From: Robiginitalea marina
GTDB lineage: Bacteria > Bacteroidota > Bacteroidia > Flavobacteriales > Flavobacteriaceae
Reading direction: 5' to 3'
Length of the DNA: 41,607 nucleotides
Assembly: GCF_024006985.1 (NCBI RefSeq)
Contig: NZ_JAMXIB010000017.1
Span: forward strand, 1-41,607
Made by a program: the position numbers and the translations under genes. The notes beneath the pieces are model-generated. The model did no database searches. It saw only the letters and a program-made list of their open reading frames with translations, and was not told the origin of the DNA. Of this stretch, positions 15,676-24,176 are shown one piece after another; the stretch's first letter is position 1, and each line of letters starts with the position of its first letter.

Positions 15676-17421
15676 ATGACAACATTTGAATCACTGGGGC
15701 TGTCAGCTCCCCTATGGGAAGCCGCGCGCTCCCTCGGATATGTAGAACCCACCTCCATCCAGGCCGAGGTTATCCCCCTGTTGCTGGAAACAGACACCGA
15801 CCTGGTAGCCCTGGCCCAGACCGGCACGGGGAAAACGGCTGCCTTCGGGTTTCCGCTTCTCCAGAAAACGGACCCCGAACGGCGGGTCACCCAGGCGCTC
15901 ATCCTCTCCCCTACCCGGGAACTCTGCATGCAGATTACCCAGGAATTGAAGAATTACTCCAAAAACCTCAAGGGCCTCGGAATTACCGCAGTCTATGGGG
16001 GCGCAAGCATACGGTACCAGGCCGACCAGATCCGCAGGAACCCACAGGTGATCGTGGCAACGCCAGGCCGGATCAAGGATATGATCGGCCGGGGGATGAT
16101 CGACCTCTCCAACCTTTCCTATTGCGTATTGGATGAAGCTGATGAGATGCTCAATATGGGCTTCTACGACGACATCAAAGACATCCTTTCCCATTCGCCG
16201 GGGGATAAGTCCACCTGGCTGTTTTCGGCCACCATGCCCAGGGAGGTAGCCCGGATTTCCAGCGAATTCATGCACCACCCGAAAGAAGTCACGGTAGGGA
16301 CGAAAAACAAGGCCGTCGACACTGTACGCCACGAGTATTTCACCGTTTCCGGCAGGGATCGCTACCCGGCCCTGCGCCGCCTGGTGGATGCCCATCCGGG
16401 CCTGTTCTGCGTGATCTTCTGCCGCACCAAGCGCGATACCCAGAAAGTGGCCGAAAAGCTGATTGAAGACGGGTATAGCGCCGGGGCCCTCCATGGCGAC
16501 CTGAGCCAGAACCAAAGGGACCTGGTTATGGGTGCATTTCGCAAAAAACAAACCCAGCTCCTGGTGGCAACCGATGTGGCTGCACGTGGCATTGATGTGG
16601 AAGACATCACCCACGTGATCCATTACCAGCTCCCTGATGAGATCGAAACCTACACACACCGAAGCGGCCGTACCGGAAGGGCCGGCAAGTCAGGGGTTTC
16701 CATGGCCATCCTTACCCGTTCGGAACTCAGGAGGGTGCGCCAGCTCGAAAAGATGATCGGGCAGCCATTCCAGCAAAAACAGTTACCCGATGGGATGGAT
16801 ATCTGTGAGATCCAACTCTACCACCTGGCATCCAAAATAAGAGACACCGACATCAACCCCGATGTGGAAGGCTTTTTGCCTGCTATTCGGGACGTCCTTG
16901 AAGGCCTCAGCCGCGATGAACTGATTCAGAAAATTGTCTCCGTGGAGTTCAGCAGGTTTTACGACTTCTACAACAAGGCCCAAAAATTTGGGCAGGAGCC
17001 TTCGGCCGCGCCTATGGACCTGCCGGAATCCGGAGGTGGAACTACCCGGTATTTCATTAACCTCGGGGAAAAAGACGGTTTTGACTGGATGAGCCTGAAG
17101 GATATGCTTCGTTCCAGCATCGGCCTGGGCAAGGAAGATATTTTCCATGTGGACGTGATGGATACTTTTTCCTTTTTCACCACCGACGCAGTCATGGCAC
17201 CCCTGGTCCTGGAGACCTTTGAAGGGTTTAAGCTGTCAGGAAGGCCTGTGCATATTGAAATATCCAGTGCGCCGTCCGGCGCCTCCAAACGGGGCGGGAA
17301 AAAAGGCCGTAAAGGTACCGGGCCCTACACGGGCGGGTTTCGGAAATCCGGTAAAGCCACGGGCTTTAAGAAAGGGAAGAAAACCAAAAAGACAGGGAAG
17401 GCCCGCAAGGGATCCTATTAG
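15676..17421 (+). CDS. DEAD-box RNA helicase with DbpA-type RNA-binding domain
   Basis: The 581-residue protein has the full helicase core: Q motif near GYVEPTSIQ, Walker A AQTGTGKT (47-54), PTREL (79-83), DEAD (153-156), SAT (184-186), and HRSGRTGR (328-335). After a linker, residues about 450-530 resemble the DbpA/CsdA RNA-binding domain, which guides such helicases to rRNA, so a role in ribosome assembly or mRNA turnover is likely. The last 50 residues are very rich in Lys and Gly, a basic tail expected to bind RNA without sequence preference. Preceded by a long leader with its own -7 element. The paralogue name (csdA, dbpA) cannot be settled. Confidence 0.93.
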   Translation: MTTFESLGLSAPLWEAARSLGYVEPTSIQAEVIPLLLETDTDLVALAQTGTGKTAAFGFPLLQKTDPERRVTQALILSPTRELCMQITQELKNYSKNLKGLGITAVYGGASIRYQADQIRRNPQVIVATPGRIKDMIGRGMIDLSNLSYCVLDEADEMLNMGFYDDIKDILSHSPGDKSTWLFSATMPREVARISSEFMHHPKEVTVGTKNKAVDTVRHEYFTVSGRDRYPALRRLVDAHPGLFCVIFCRTKRDTQKVAEKLIEDGYSAGALHGDLSQNQRDLVMGAFRKKQTQLLVATDVAARGIDVEDITHVIHYQLPDEIETYTHRSGRTGRAGKSGVSMAILTRSELRRVRQLEKMIGQPFQQKQLPDGMDICEIQLYHLASKIRDTDINPDVEGFLPAIRDVLEGLSRDELIQKIVSVEFSRFYDFYNKAQKFGQEPSAAPMDLPESGGGTTRYFINLGEKDGFDWMSLKDMLRSSIGLGKEDIFHVDVMDTFSFFTTDAVMAPLVLETFEGFKLSGRPVHIEISSAPSGASKRGGKKGRKGTGPYTGGFRKSGKATGFKKGKKTKKTGKARKGSY

Positions 17422-17499
17422 TTAAGGCTATCCCAAAAATTTGGAAATGACCTGGTTTTTTTGCTTTCTTCGTTGGCCTTGCTTTGGCGGATAGAACGC

Positions 17500-18279
17500 A
17501 TGTCTCGACTCTTATTTTTACTGGCCCTCCTGGTTGCCGTGCCTTCATTGGCCCAGGAAACCGGAGGCGAAGCCCTGGATGGCACCTTCAGGGCGGTAGT
17601 GGTGAATGCCCAGACCGACAGGCCCCTGGAAAGCGTGCATGTGGTTAACCTGAACCAGGTGGTGGGTACGATTACCGACCAGAATGGGGAATTTTCGATC
17701 CGGGCAGCGGTCAATGACACCCTGTATTTTTCTTACCTCGGGTTTAAGTCCCAGAAAATCAGGGTAACCAATGACATGTTCCGGTTCGAGGACACCGAAA
17801 TTGCCCTTACCGAGCTTGCCTATGCCCTGGAAGAAGTGATCGTCAGGCCCTATCAGCTCACGGGTTACCTCGAGATAGACGTCAAAAACCTCCCCATCAA
17901 TACCGGCTACCAGTACAGCATTTCGGGCCTTCCGGTCAGTTATGAGGCGGGCAATAAGACCCCCGGGGCAGTGACCAAGGTTTTGGGGGCCATCATGAAC
18001 CCGGCAGACCTGTTGCGAAACCTTTTCGGCAGGCAGCCCAACCAGATGCGGAAATTGCGAAAAATCAAGGAAGACGACCGCATCCGGGACCTGCTCGCTT
18101 CGAAATTCGACCGGGAAACCCTCATGGAGCTCCTGCAGCTCGAAAAGGTCGACATTGAAGATATCCTGACCAATTGCAACTATTCCAACTCCTTTATCAA
18201 AACGGCCAACGACCTCCAGATCCTCGATGCCCTGAGCAGTTGCTATGAGGAATTCAAGGTGTTGAACCGCGAAAAATAA
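17500..18279 (+). CDS. Exported carboxypeptidase-regulatory-like (CarboxypepD_reg-like) domain protein
   Basis: The 259-residue protein has a signal peptide (1-19, ending SLAQ) and an N-terminal domain of about 80 residues with FRAVVVNAQTDRPLESVHV, GTITDQNGEFSI and LYFSYLGFKSQKI. This is the immunoglobulin-like domain that precedes TonB-dependent receptors in Bacteroidota. Here it stands alone, followed by about 150 residues with no recognised fold. Such stand-alone proteins are common in flavobacteria and of unknown role. ATG 17500 is chosen because the signal peptide begins there. It lies between the helicase and the amylase lipoprotein gene on the same strand. Confidence 0.8.
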   Translation: MSRLLFLLALLVAVPSLAQETGGEALDGTFRAVVVNAQTDRPLESVHVVNLNQVVGTITDQNGEFSIRAAVNDTLYFSYLGFKSQKIRVTNDMFRFEDTEIALTELAYALEEVIVRPYQLTGYLEIDVKNLPINTGYQYSISGLPVSYEAGNKTPGAVTKVLGAIMNPADLLRNLFGRQPNQMRKLRKIKEDDRIRDLLASKFDRETLMELLQLEKVDIEDILTNCNYSNSFIKTANDLQILDALSSCYEEFKVLNREK

Positions 18280-18329
18280 ATTTTCGATTTCAAGGGGCAT
18301 TTTTTAGTTTTAGGGAAAATCTCCGACCG

Positions 18330-20027
18330 ATGAACAAACCCCTGGTTTTGTTGCTGACCTGCCTGTTGCTTGCCAGTTGCAGGACAGACCCGAAAACCGC
18401 TTCCCGCCTTAATCCCGAACCCTCAAATACCCCTGTGGTAAAAAACGATACCATCCCTTTCCTTTGGGATGCGGCCAACGTCTATTTCCTGCTGACCGAC
18501 CGTTTCCACAATGGGAACCCCGGGAATGACGTGAATTTTGGACGCACCAACCCCACAGGTCCCTTACGCGGGTTTATGGGAGGCGACCTGGCGGGGATCA
18601 CCCAAAAGATCGAATCGGGGTATTTTACAGACCTGGGGGTCAACGCTATCTGGTTTACCCCGGTGGTCGAACAAATCCACGGGGATACGGACGAAGGGAC
18701 GGGAAACAGTTATGGGTACCATGGCTACTGGGCGAGGGACTGGACAGCCCTGGATCCGAATTTCGGCACCTACGAAGACCTGAAAAACCTGGTGGAGGCC
18801 GCCCACAAACGGGGGATCCGCATCCTGATGGACGTGGTCCTCAACCATACCGGGCCGGTAACTGAGGCTGATCCGGCATGGCCGGAGGATTGGGTTCGGC
18901 TTGAGCCTACCTGCGGGTTTACCACATATGAAAATACGACAGCCTGCACCCTGGTGGACAACCTTCCCGACATCTACACCGAGTCGGACCAACCGGTGGA
19001 ATTGCCAGATGCCCTCCTCGCCAAATGGAAGGCGGAAGGAAGACTGAGCAACGAGCTGGACGAACTTCAGGGCTTTTTCGAGCGCACCGGATATCCACGG
19101 GCCCCGCGCTTTTATCTCATCAAATGGCTTACCGATTATGTAAATGACCTTGGGATCGACGGGTTCCGGGTGGATACCGCGAAGCATGCCGATGAAAAAG
19201 CCTGGGCCGAACTTTACCGGGAAGCCGCCCACGCCTTCGAATCCTGGAAAAAAAGGAATCCCGCGAAGGTCCTGGACGACAATCCCTTCTTCATGGTTGG
19301 AGAAGTGTACAATTATGGGATTTCCGGGGGAAGGGACTTCGATTTCGGGGACAGGAAGGTGGATTATTTCTCCCATGGATTCCACAGCCTGATCAATTTC
19401 GAGCTCAAGGAAGATGCCCATAAAGATTACGAGCAGATATTCGGCAAATACCATAAATTACTCAACACCCAACTGAAAGGAAAGGGTGTTTTAAACTACC
19501 TGAGTTCCCACGATGACGGGTCGCCCTTTGACCCGGACCGCCTGCAACCGTACAGGGCGGCCAATGTACTGCTGCTGACCCCGGGAGCCTCTCAGGTCTA
19601 CTACGGGGACGAAACTGCACGAAGCCTTAAGGCGGAAGGGGCTGTAGGGGACGCCAACCTCAGGTCATTTATGAACTGGGAAGCTGTCGACAGCCTGGAA
19701 CAAACCAGGAGCATCCTTACGCACTGGCAGAAACTCGGGCAGTTTCGCCAGCGCCATCCCGCGATTGGGGCAGGACGACACAACCGGCTTTCGCGCAAGC
19801 CCTATGTCTTCAGTCGTACCTATACCGATGGCGATTACCGCGACAAGGTAGTGGTGGGACTCGACCTGCCCAAAGGAAAGAAAACCCTGGGCGTAAAAGG
19901 GTTTTTCGGGGATGGTACGAGCCTGTACGACGCGTACTCAGGCTCAAAGGTTGTCGTGAAAAACGGGCGGGTGGAACTCGATACTCCTTTTGACATTGCG
20001 CTGCTTGAACTGGCAGGCACCCAATAG
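18330..20027 (+). CDS. GH13 alpha-amylase family lipoprotein
   Basis: The 565-residue protein has a lipobox cysteine at C17 (LLASC), so it is envelope-anchored. The catalytic barrel shows the GH13 regions in order: DVVLNH (168-173), GFRVDTAKH with nucleophile D282, GEVY with acid/base E325, and SSHDD with D395. It therefore cleaves alpha-glucosidic bonds, probably alpha-1,4 glucans such as starch or glycogen fragments, though subfamily and product are not certain. The C-terminal 80 residues form a beta domain. No susC/susD pair is adjacent, so it is not part of a classic utilisation locus here. Confidence 0.93.
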   Translation: MNKPLVLLLTCLLLASCRTDPKTASRLNPEPSNTPVVKNDTIPFLWDAANVYFLLTDRFHNGNPGNDVNFGRTNPTGPLRGFMGGDLAGITQKIESGYFTDLGVNAIWFTPVVEQIHGDTDEGTGNSYGYHGYWARDWTALDPNFGTYEDLKNLVEAAHKRGIRILMDVVLNHTGPVTEADPAWPEDWVRLEPTCGFTTYENTTACTLVDNLPDIYTESDQPVELPDALLAKWKAEGRLSNELDELQGFFERTGYPRAPRFYLIKWLTDYVNDLGIDGFRVDTAKHADEKAWAELYREAAHAFESWKKRNPAKVLDDNPFFMVGEVYNYGISGGRDFDFGDRKVDYFSHGFHSLINFELKEDAHKDYEQIFGKYHKLLNTQLKGKGVLNYLSSHDDGSPFDPDRLQPYRAANVLLLTPGASQVYYGDETARSLKAEGAVGDANLRSFMNWEAVDSLEQTRSILTHWQKLGQFRQRHPAIGAGRHNRLSRKPYVFSRTYTDGDYRDKVVVGLDLPKGKKTLGVKGFFGDGTSLYDAYSGSKVVVKNGRVELDTPFDIALLELAGTQ

Positions 20028-20341
20028 GGGCAAATCAGCCGGATGGGCTGCCCCGCCTGGGGGTAGAAACCCGCCTGTACCAAAAGACAAAGCCGGAACC
20101 AAAAGAGAAAAAACCGAAATTTCAACCCTTAGTTCACTGGCCTGTAAACATGGTTTGGACTACCAGCCAACACAGGCCTATCGAATATTGAAATTTAACC
20201 CCGGGGCAACGTTGTTGTACCCCGGAAGGTGTACGCCATCTTCAGGCCAAACCACCCCAGGCTCAGGTTGGCCGTCAGGTTTGCCCGGAGCCCGGAACCG
20301 GGACATGATGGTTAGCGGCGGATTCCGTATATTTCCCTATT
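20028..20341. other. Gene-free spacer between the amylase and outer-membrane protein genes
   Basis: These 314 bases carry no complete gene. At the right end TATATTTC (20329-20336, plus) resembles a -7 element for the next gene. On the minus strand a short open stretch ending in TAA near 20201 encodes a peptide reminiscent of an outer-membrane barrel C-terminus (NLSLGWFGLKMAYTF), possibly a gene remnant; see findings. Confidence 0.5.
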
Positions 20342-21775
20342 ATGTTACGGGAAAGGTCCAAAATATTTCATTTGCTATCAGCCCTGCTGGCCTCCCTACC
20401 CATGATCCTCCTGGGGCAGGAAGGGAACTATAAATTCGAGAATTTCGGGAACCAGTCTGTGCTGCTTAACGGCAACGTTACCGGGAGCGTTTCCGACCTG
20501 GGGCTCACCTATTACAACCCTGCCCGCCTGGCGCTGATCGAACAACCTGCATTCACCATCGGGGGAAAAGCCTACCAATGGTCCCGGTACCAGTTCGACA
20601 ACATCCTCCAAACGGAAAAAGGGTTAAGCTCAAATAGTTTCGGTGGCATCCCGGCGACCATTGCCGGCACCTTCAGTGTAAAGCGCCTCCCGAACCACAA
20701 ATTCGCCTATTCCATCCTGTCAAGGCACCGGTCCGATATACAATTGGGGTATAATTCTGGCCTCCTGAAGGAGGACCCCATACAGATCCTTCCCGATATC
20801 CAAGGCAGCTTTACCGACCTCTCCTTTAAAGACCAGCTCCGGGAAGAGTGGTTCGGGGTAACCTGGGCCCATTCCCTCTCGGAACACTTCGCTGTAGGGG
20901 CGTCCCTGTTCGGAAGCATCTATGAGATACAGGGCCGGGCCGACATCCTCATCAATGAACAGCGGGAAAACAATTCGGTGATCGCGTACAACAACCGGCT
21001 TTCCTACCAGCAAAAAACCCATGGTTTGTTCCTCAGGCTCGGGGCGGCCTGGCAATGGTCAGGTATCGACCTTGGGATGAATGTGAGCCTGCCCTTCACC
21101 TCCCTTAGAAACAAGACCTCCTTTACCTACCTGGAATCGCTCAGCGGGTTTTCCGCCGAAGAAGACTTTATTGTAGCCGAAGAATTCGGCGGGTTGAAAG
21201 GGCAAAGAAAAACCCCTCTTGGAATTGCCCTGGGGGCAGGGGTTCCCTGGAAAAAAAACAAGTTGCACTTCAATATGGAATGGCATGGGGCCGTGCCATC
21301 TTATGAGCGCATTGCATTTCCGGTCCTTAACGGTGAGGCTTCCGTGGGGGAAAACCCTTTTCGGGAACAACTCAGGCAAGTCTTTAATTTTGGCGCCGGG
21401 GCCGAGGTATATCTTTCAGAATCCGTTAACCTGATCGGAAGCTTTTCCTCCGATTTTTCGGCCACAGAGCAGGGAACCAACCTTTTCGACCTGATTAACC
21501 AGAGCAGCGCTAATGTGAATTTACTCGATGACTTCTGGCACGTGGCCTTAGGAGTGGACCTCGACTTTCCGTGGGGCAACTTCACCCTGGGCAGCAGTTA
21601 TGCGGCTACCAGCAGCCGGATCGACTCAAGCCCAGAGATCCCGGCAGAAGGCATAAACGCCCAGCCCCGCAATTTCACCACCAATATTTCCTTTGAACGT
21701 TGGCGGTTTATCGTAGGGCTGGAGATCCCGCTAATCAGGGATACCCTGAAAAACCTGCCCATCCCGATCCAATAA
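20342..21775 (+). CDS. Outer-membrane beta-barrel protein, FadL/PorV-like (DUF5723-like)
   Basis: The 477-residue protein starts with a signal peptide (about 1-25, ending LLGQ). What follows is beta-rich with alternating hydrophobic and polar residues, beginning with SDLGLTYYNPARLALIEQPAF, the pattern of Bacteroidota barrels that contain an N-terminal plug (asparagine-proline-alanine, as in FadL and PorV). Repeated strands such as WSGIDLGMNVSLPF and FTLGSSYAATSS support a barrel of about 14 strands. Family number and ligand are uncertain. A -7-like TATATTTC at 20329-20336 ends five bases before ATG 20342, suggesting a leaderless mRNA. Confidence 0.75.
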   Translation: MLRERSKIFHLLSALLASLPMILLGQEGNYKFENFGNQSVLLNGNVTGSVSDLGLTYYNPARLALIEQPAFTIGGKAYQWSRYQFDNILQTEKGLSSNSFGGIPATIAGTFSVKRLPNHKFAYSILSRHRSDIQLGYNSGLLKEDPIQILPDIQGSFTDLSFKDQLREEWFGVTWAHSLSEHFAVGASLFGSIYEIQGRADILINEQRENNSVIAYNNRLSYQQKTHGLFLRLGAAWQWSGIDLGMNVSLPFTSLRNKTSFTYLESLSGFSAEEDFIVAEEFGGLKGQRKTPLGIALGAGVPWKKNKLHFNMEWHGAVPSYERIAFPVLNGEASVGENPFREQLRQVFNFGAGAEVYLSESVNLIGSFSSDFSATEQGTNLFDLINQSSANVNLLDDFWHVALGVDLDFPWGNFTLGSSYAATSSRIDSSPEIPAEGINAQPRNFTTNISFERWRFIVGLEIPLIRDTLKNLPIPIQ

Positions 21776-21788
21776 TGCCCGGGGTGGC

Positions 21789-22169
21789 TTAAACACGCGA
21801 ATGCAACGCAATGCGGTTTCCCTCTGAATCCCTGAACAGGGCCATAAAACCAATGTCTTCAGAGATCCGGGTCTTCGGCTGCAGGATGTGGCCCCCGGCG
21901 GCCTCCACCCGTTCCAGTTCCTGCTGCACATCCACCCTGGAAAAATAGATGACCGGGCCATGGGTTTCGCTGGTCTTGTAGGCTTCGCGGTGCAGGACCA
22001 GGGAACCGGAGGCGCCTTCCTTGCCCTGGGCATAGGGGAGCCAGCCCATTACCAGGTCCCCGAAGGGGTGCACTTCGATCTCCAACCGGAATACAGTTTC
22101 GTAAAATGCCTTTGCCCGATCCATGTCTGTAACGGGAATTTCCACCCAGCCAATCGGATTTTGCTCCAT
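21789..22169 (-). CDS. VOC family (glyoxalase/bleomycin-resistance fold) protein
   Basis: The 126-residue protein has one vicinal-oxygen-chelate unit: NPIGWVEIPVTDMDRAKAFYETVF at the start, GPVIYFSRVDVQQELERVEAAGG in the middle and FMALFRDSEGNRIALHS at the end. This matches a subgroup of small dimeric VOC proteins; a metal site is plausible but the His and Glu ligands are incomplete by eye. The reaction is unknown. ATG 22169 is chosen as homology begins there; an upstream extension of 46 residues is low in family likeness. Converges with the outer-membrane protein gene, 13 bases apart. Confidence 0.88.
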   Translation of the reverse strand: MEQNPIGWVEIPVTDMDRAKAFYETVFRLEIEVHPFGDLVMGWLPYAQGKEGASGSLVLHREAYKTSETHGPVIYFSRVDVQQELERVEAAGGHILQPKTRISEDIGFMALFRDSEGNRIALHSRV

Positions 22170-22239
22170 GGGTTTTGACTTTTTTAGGTTTGATGAGTAG
22201 TTGCTGTGGCACAAAGTGCCTGAATTAAGGTACGCATTT

Positions 22240-22911
22240 TCACGATGCCCCGCGGTAGCGGGCCAGGATTTCATCGACAGCCCGGATGCTCTTGCAGGTC
22301 CAGTCAAAGCGTTTCTCGAGGACTTCCTGTTCGCTGAGCTGCCATGGCAGCTCCGAACGATGCAGCTGTTCGCTTAAATGCCGGAGGATGATGGCGGCGG
22401 CAACGGAAATATTCAGGCTTTCCGTAAACCCGTGCATCGGGATATGGATGGCCTCATCGGCCTGTGCCAGGACCTCTGCGCTAAGCCCTTCCTTTTCTGT
22501 GCCAAATAAGAGGGCTACAGGGCTATCGAGCCGAAAAGCGTCCAGGGGGCAGCTTTCCTCCCGGGGGACTGTGGCTACAATCCGGTAGCCTTTTGCCCTC
22601 AGGGCTTCAAGACAAGCCATGTTGTCCTCGTACCGGTGCACATCGACCCACTGCTGGGCCCCCATGGCAATCCGCTTGTCGAGGCGGCGCCCAAAGCGTC
22701 CTTCGATCAGGTGGGCGTCCTGTATGCCAAAAACATCACACGAGCGGATCACCGCACTGGCATTATGCATCTGGTACACATCCTCAAGGGCCACCGTAAG
22801 GTACCTCGTGCGCCAGGACAGGACCTTCATAAAGCGCTCCCGGCGCTGCGGGGTGAGGTACCCCTCCAGGTAAGCCAACAATTCCGGGTCTGTCCTTGCC
22901 ATTGCGCTCAT
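22240..22911 (-). CDS. trmH: tRNA (guanosine-18-2'-O)-methyltransferase TrmH
   Basis: This SPOUT methyltransferase modifies the D-loop G18 of tRNA. The 223-residue protein shows the three SpoU motifs: NASAVIRSCDVFG (about 50-62), LFGTEKEGLS (about 134-143), and IPMHGFTESLNISVAAAIIL (about 156-176). A C-terminal extension after the core, rich in Trp and Glu, is typical of TrmH. Start may be 22911 or the second ATG at 22902. It is followed on the same strand, after 70 bases, by the VOC gene. Confidence 0.92.
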   Translation of the reverse strand: MSAMARTDPELLAYLEGYLTPQRRERFMKVLSWRTRYLTVALEDVYQMHNASAVIRSCDVFGIQDAHLIEGRFGRRLDKRIAMGAQQWVDVHRYEDNMACLEALRAKGYRIVATVPREESCPLDAFRLDSPVALLFGTEKEGLSAEVLAQADEAIHIPMHGFTESLNISVAAAIILRHLSEQLHRSELPWQLSEQEVLEKRFDWTCKSIRAVDEILARYRGAS

Positions 22912-23017
22912 TCCGGATTAAATTTAACAAATTTCTTCCCCGAAACGGAAATGCCCGGGTTGTGGTCACCCTTGAGGCCTCTGCAGGGAAGCCGGAAACC
23001 GGGGTAAAACAGCGGAT

Positions 23018-23731
23018 ATGAAAAAGGTAGTGGTACTTAGCGGTGCGGGAATCAGCGCCGACAGCGGGCTGCGGACTTTCAGGGATGCCGGGGGGCTATG
23101 GGAGGGGCACGACGTCATGGAGGTGGCTTCCCCGGAAGGATTTGCCAGGAACCCTGGCCTTGTGCTGGAGTTTTACAACCAGCGCCGCCGGCAACTCCTG
23201 GAGGTATCCCCGAACCCGGGCCACCTGGCCCTGGCAGCACTGGAAAAGCATTTTGAGGTCGATGTGGTTACCCAGAATGTAGATGACCTCCACGAGCGGG
23301 CGGGGAGCAGCCGCGTCCTCCATTTGCACGGGGAGTTGCTGAAAGCCAGAAGCACCGGGCCCGGCCAGCGGGTATATCCCTGGAGGGGCGATTTGCTGGC
23401 CTCAGACCGCTGCGGAGAAGGATACCCCCTGCGCCCGCATATCGTTTGGTTTGGAGAAGCAGTGCCCATGCTGGAACAGGCCGCTGCCCTGGCCATGCAG
23501 GCCGATATCCTGATTGTGGTGGGGACCTCCCTGCAGGTGTATCCGGCAGCGGGGCTGGTCCATTACCGGAAGGCAGGCAGCCGCATGTTCCTCGTCGACC
23601 CCCGTCCCAACCTTCGGGAGGGTGACCTGGAATCCCTTGAAATCATTGCAGAAAGAGCGGCTACGGGGCTCCCTATTTTGGTGCGTCGCCTAATTGATAC
23701 AGGGCCCGGGTCTGACGGGCCCACTCCATGA
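23018..23731 (+). CDS. Sir2-family NAD-dependent protein deacylase (CobB-like)
   Basis: The 237-residue sirtuin has GAGISADSGLRTFRDAGGLW (about 8-27), TQNVDDLHERAGS with the catalytic His following in HLHGE, PHIVWFGEAVP, and GTSLQVYPAA. It removes acyl groups from lysines using NAD. The zinc-binding cysteine pairs of classic sirtuins are missing: only one Cys is found in the segment between HLHGE and PHIVWFGE. I recall this as common in the Bacteroidota subgroup. Its last 59 bases overlap the end of the convergent haem-binding protein gene. It has no adjacent HerA, TIR or other defence partner, so a housekeeping role is the simpler reading. Confidence 0.93.
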   Translation: MKKVVVLSGAGISADSGLRTFRDAGGLWEGHDVMEVASPEGFARNPGLVLEFYNQRRRQLLEVSPNPGHLALAALEKHFEVDVVTQNVDDLHERAGSSRVLHLHGELLKARSTGPGQRVYPWRGDLLASDRCGEGYPLRPHIVWFGEAVPMLEQAAALAMQADILIVVGTSLQVYPAAGLVHYRKAGSRMFLVDPRPNLREGDLESLEIIAERAATGLPILVRRLIDTGPGSDGPTP

Positions 23732-24146
23732 CCGCTTCCCGTTGGGCATCGGTAAGGCGTGCTTCCTCATGGGTCCAGGTGTATTCATTGAGGGGCATTT
23801 CGGAGGCTTCCACCATTTCGATTACCTCTTCCAGTTTGTGGTCCTTCTTTTTCGCGTTGTAGGAATCCCAGTCCGAAAAATTCAGGTGTTCCTTCCCTTC
23901 ATCGACGTGGTCGGCCAGCCACCAGGATACCGGGGCTACCTGGTTGTACCAGGGATACACAGTGTTGTTGCTATGGCAGTCGTAACAACTGGTTTCCAAA
24001 ATTCCCGCAACCTCGCCAGAGGGGTTGGTCTCCGCCAGGAAGGCCTGCAGGTGGGGTTCCGTGGAAACATTCTTTTCAGGCCTGAAGAATTGCATTCCCA
24101 GGAATACTGCCAACAAGGCCAGGGCTATTTTTTTACCTAATTTCAT
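23673..24146 (-). CDS. Membrane-anchored c-type haem-binding domain protein
   Basis: The 157-residue protein has an N-terminal hydrophobic segment (about 7-20) that anchors or exports it, and the haem motif CYDCH at residues 54-58, in SCYDCHSNNTVYPWYNQVAP. This pattern and the later NFSDWDSYNAKKKDHKLEEV match the Haem_bd family of periplasmic proteins common in Bacteroidota. Cofactor attachment would be by thioether bonds in the periplasm. The partner redox chain is unknown. ATG 24146 is chosen since the membrane anchor follows it. The gene overlaps the sirtuin gene by 59 bases at the 3' end and diverges from the purB-linked gene only 30 bases away. Confidence 0.85.
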   Translation of the reverse strand: MKLGKKIALALLAVFLGMQFFRPEKNVSTEPHLQAFLAETNPSGEVAGILETSCYDCHSNNTVYPWYNQVAPVSWWLADHVDEGKEHLNFSDWDSYNAKKKDHKLEEVIEMVEASEMPLNEYTWTHEEARLTDAQREAVMEWARQTRALYQLGDAPK

Positions 24147-24176
24147 ACCCGTTAAGTTTTGGCCTAAAGTAGTGCA

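Noticed and set aside
18330-21775. Polysaccharide utilisation locus around the GH13 amylase
   Set aside because: No SusC/SusD pair or sugar-responsive regulator is adjacent; the following barrel protein is FadL/PorV-like.
23018-24146. Sirtuin plus haem-binding protein as a defence system
   Set aside because: Known Sir2 defence systems pair or fuse Sir2 with HerA, SLOG, pAgo or similar partners; none is present, and the sirtuin is a compact stand-alone deacylase.
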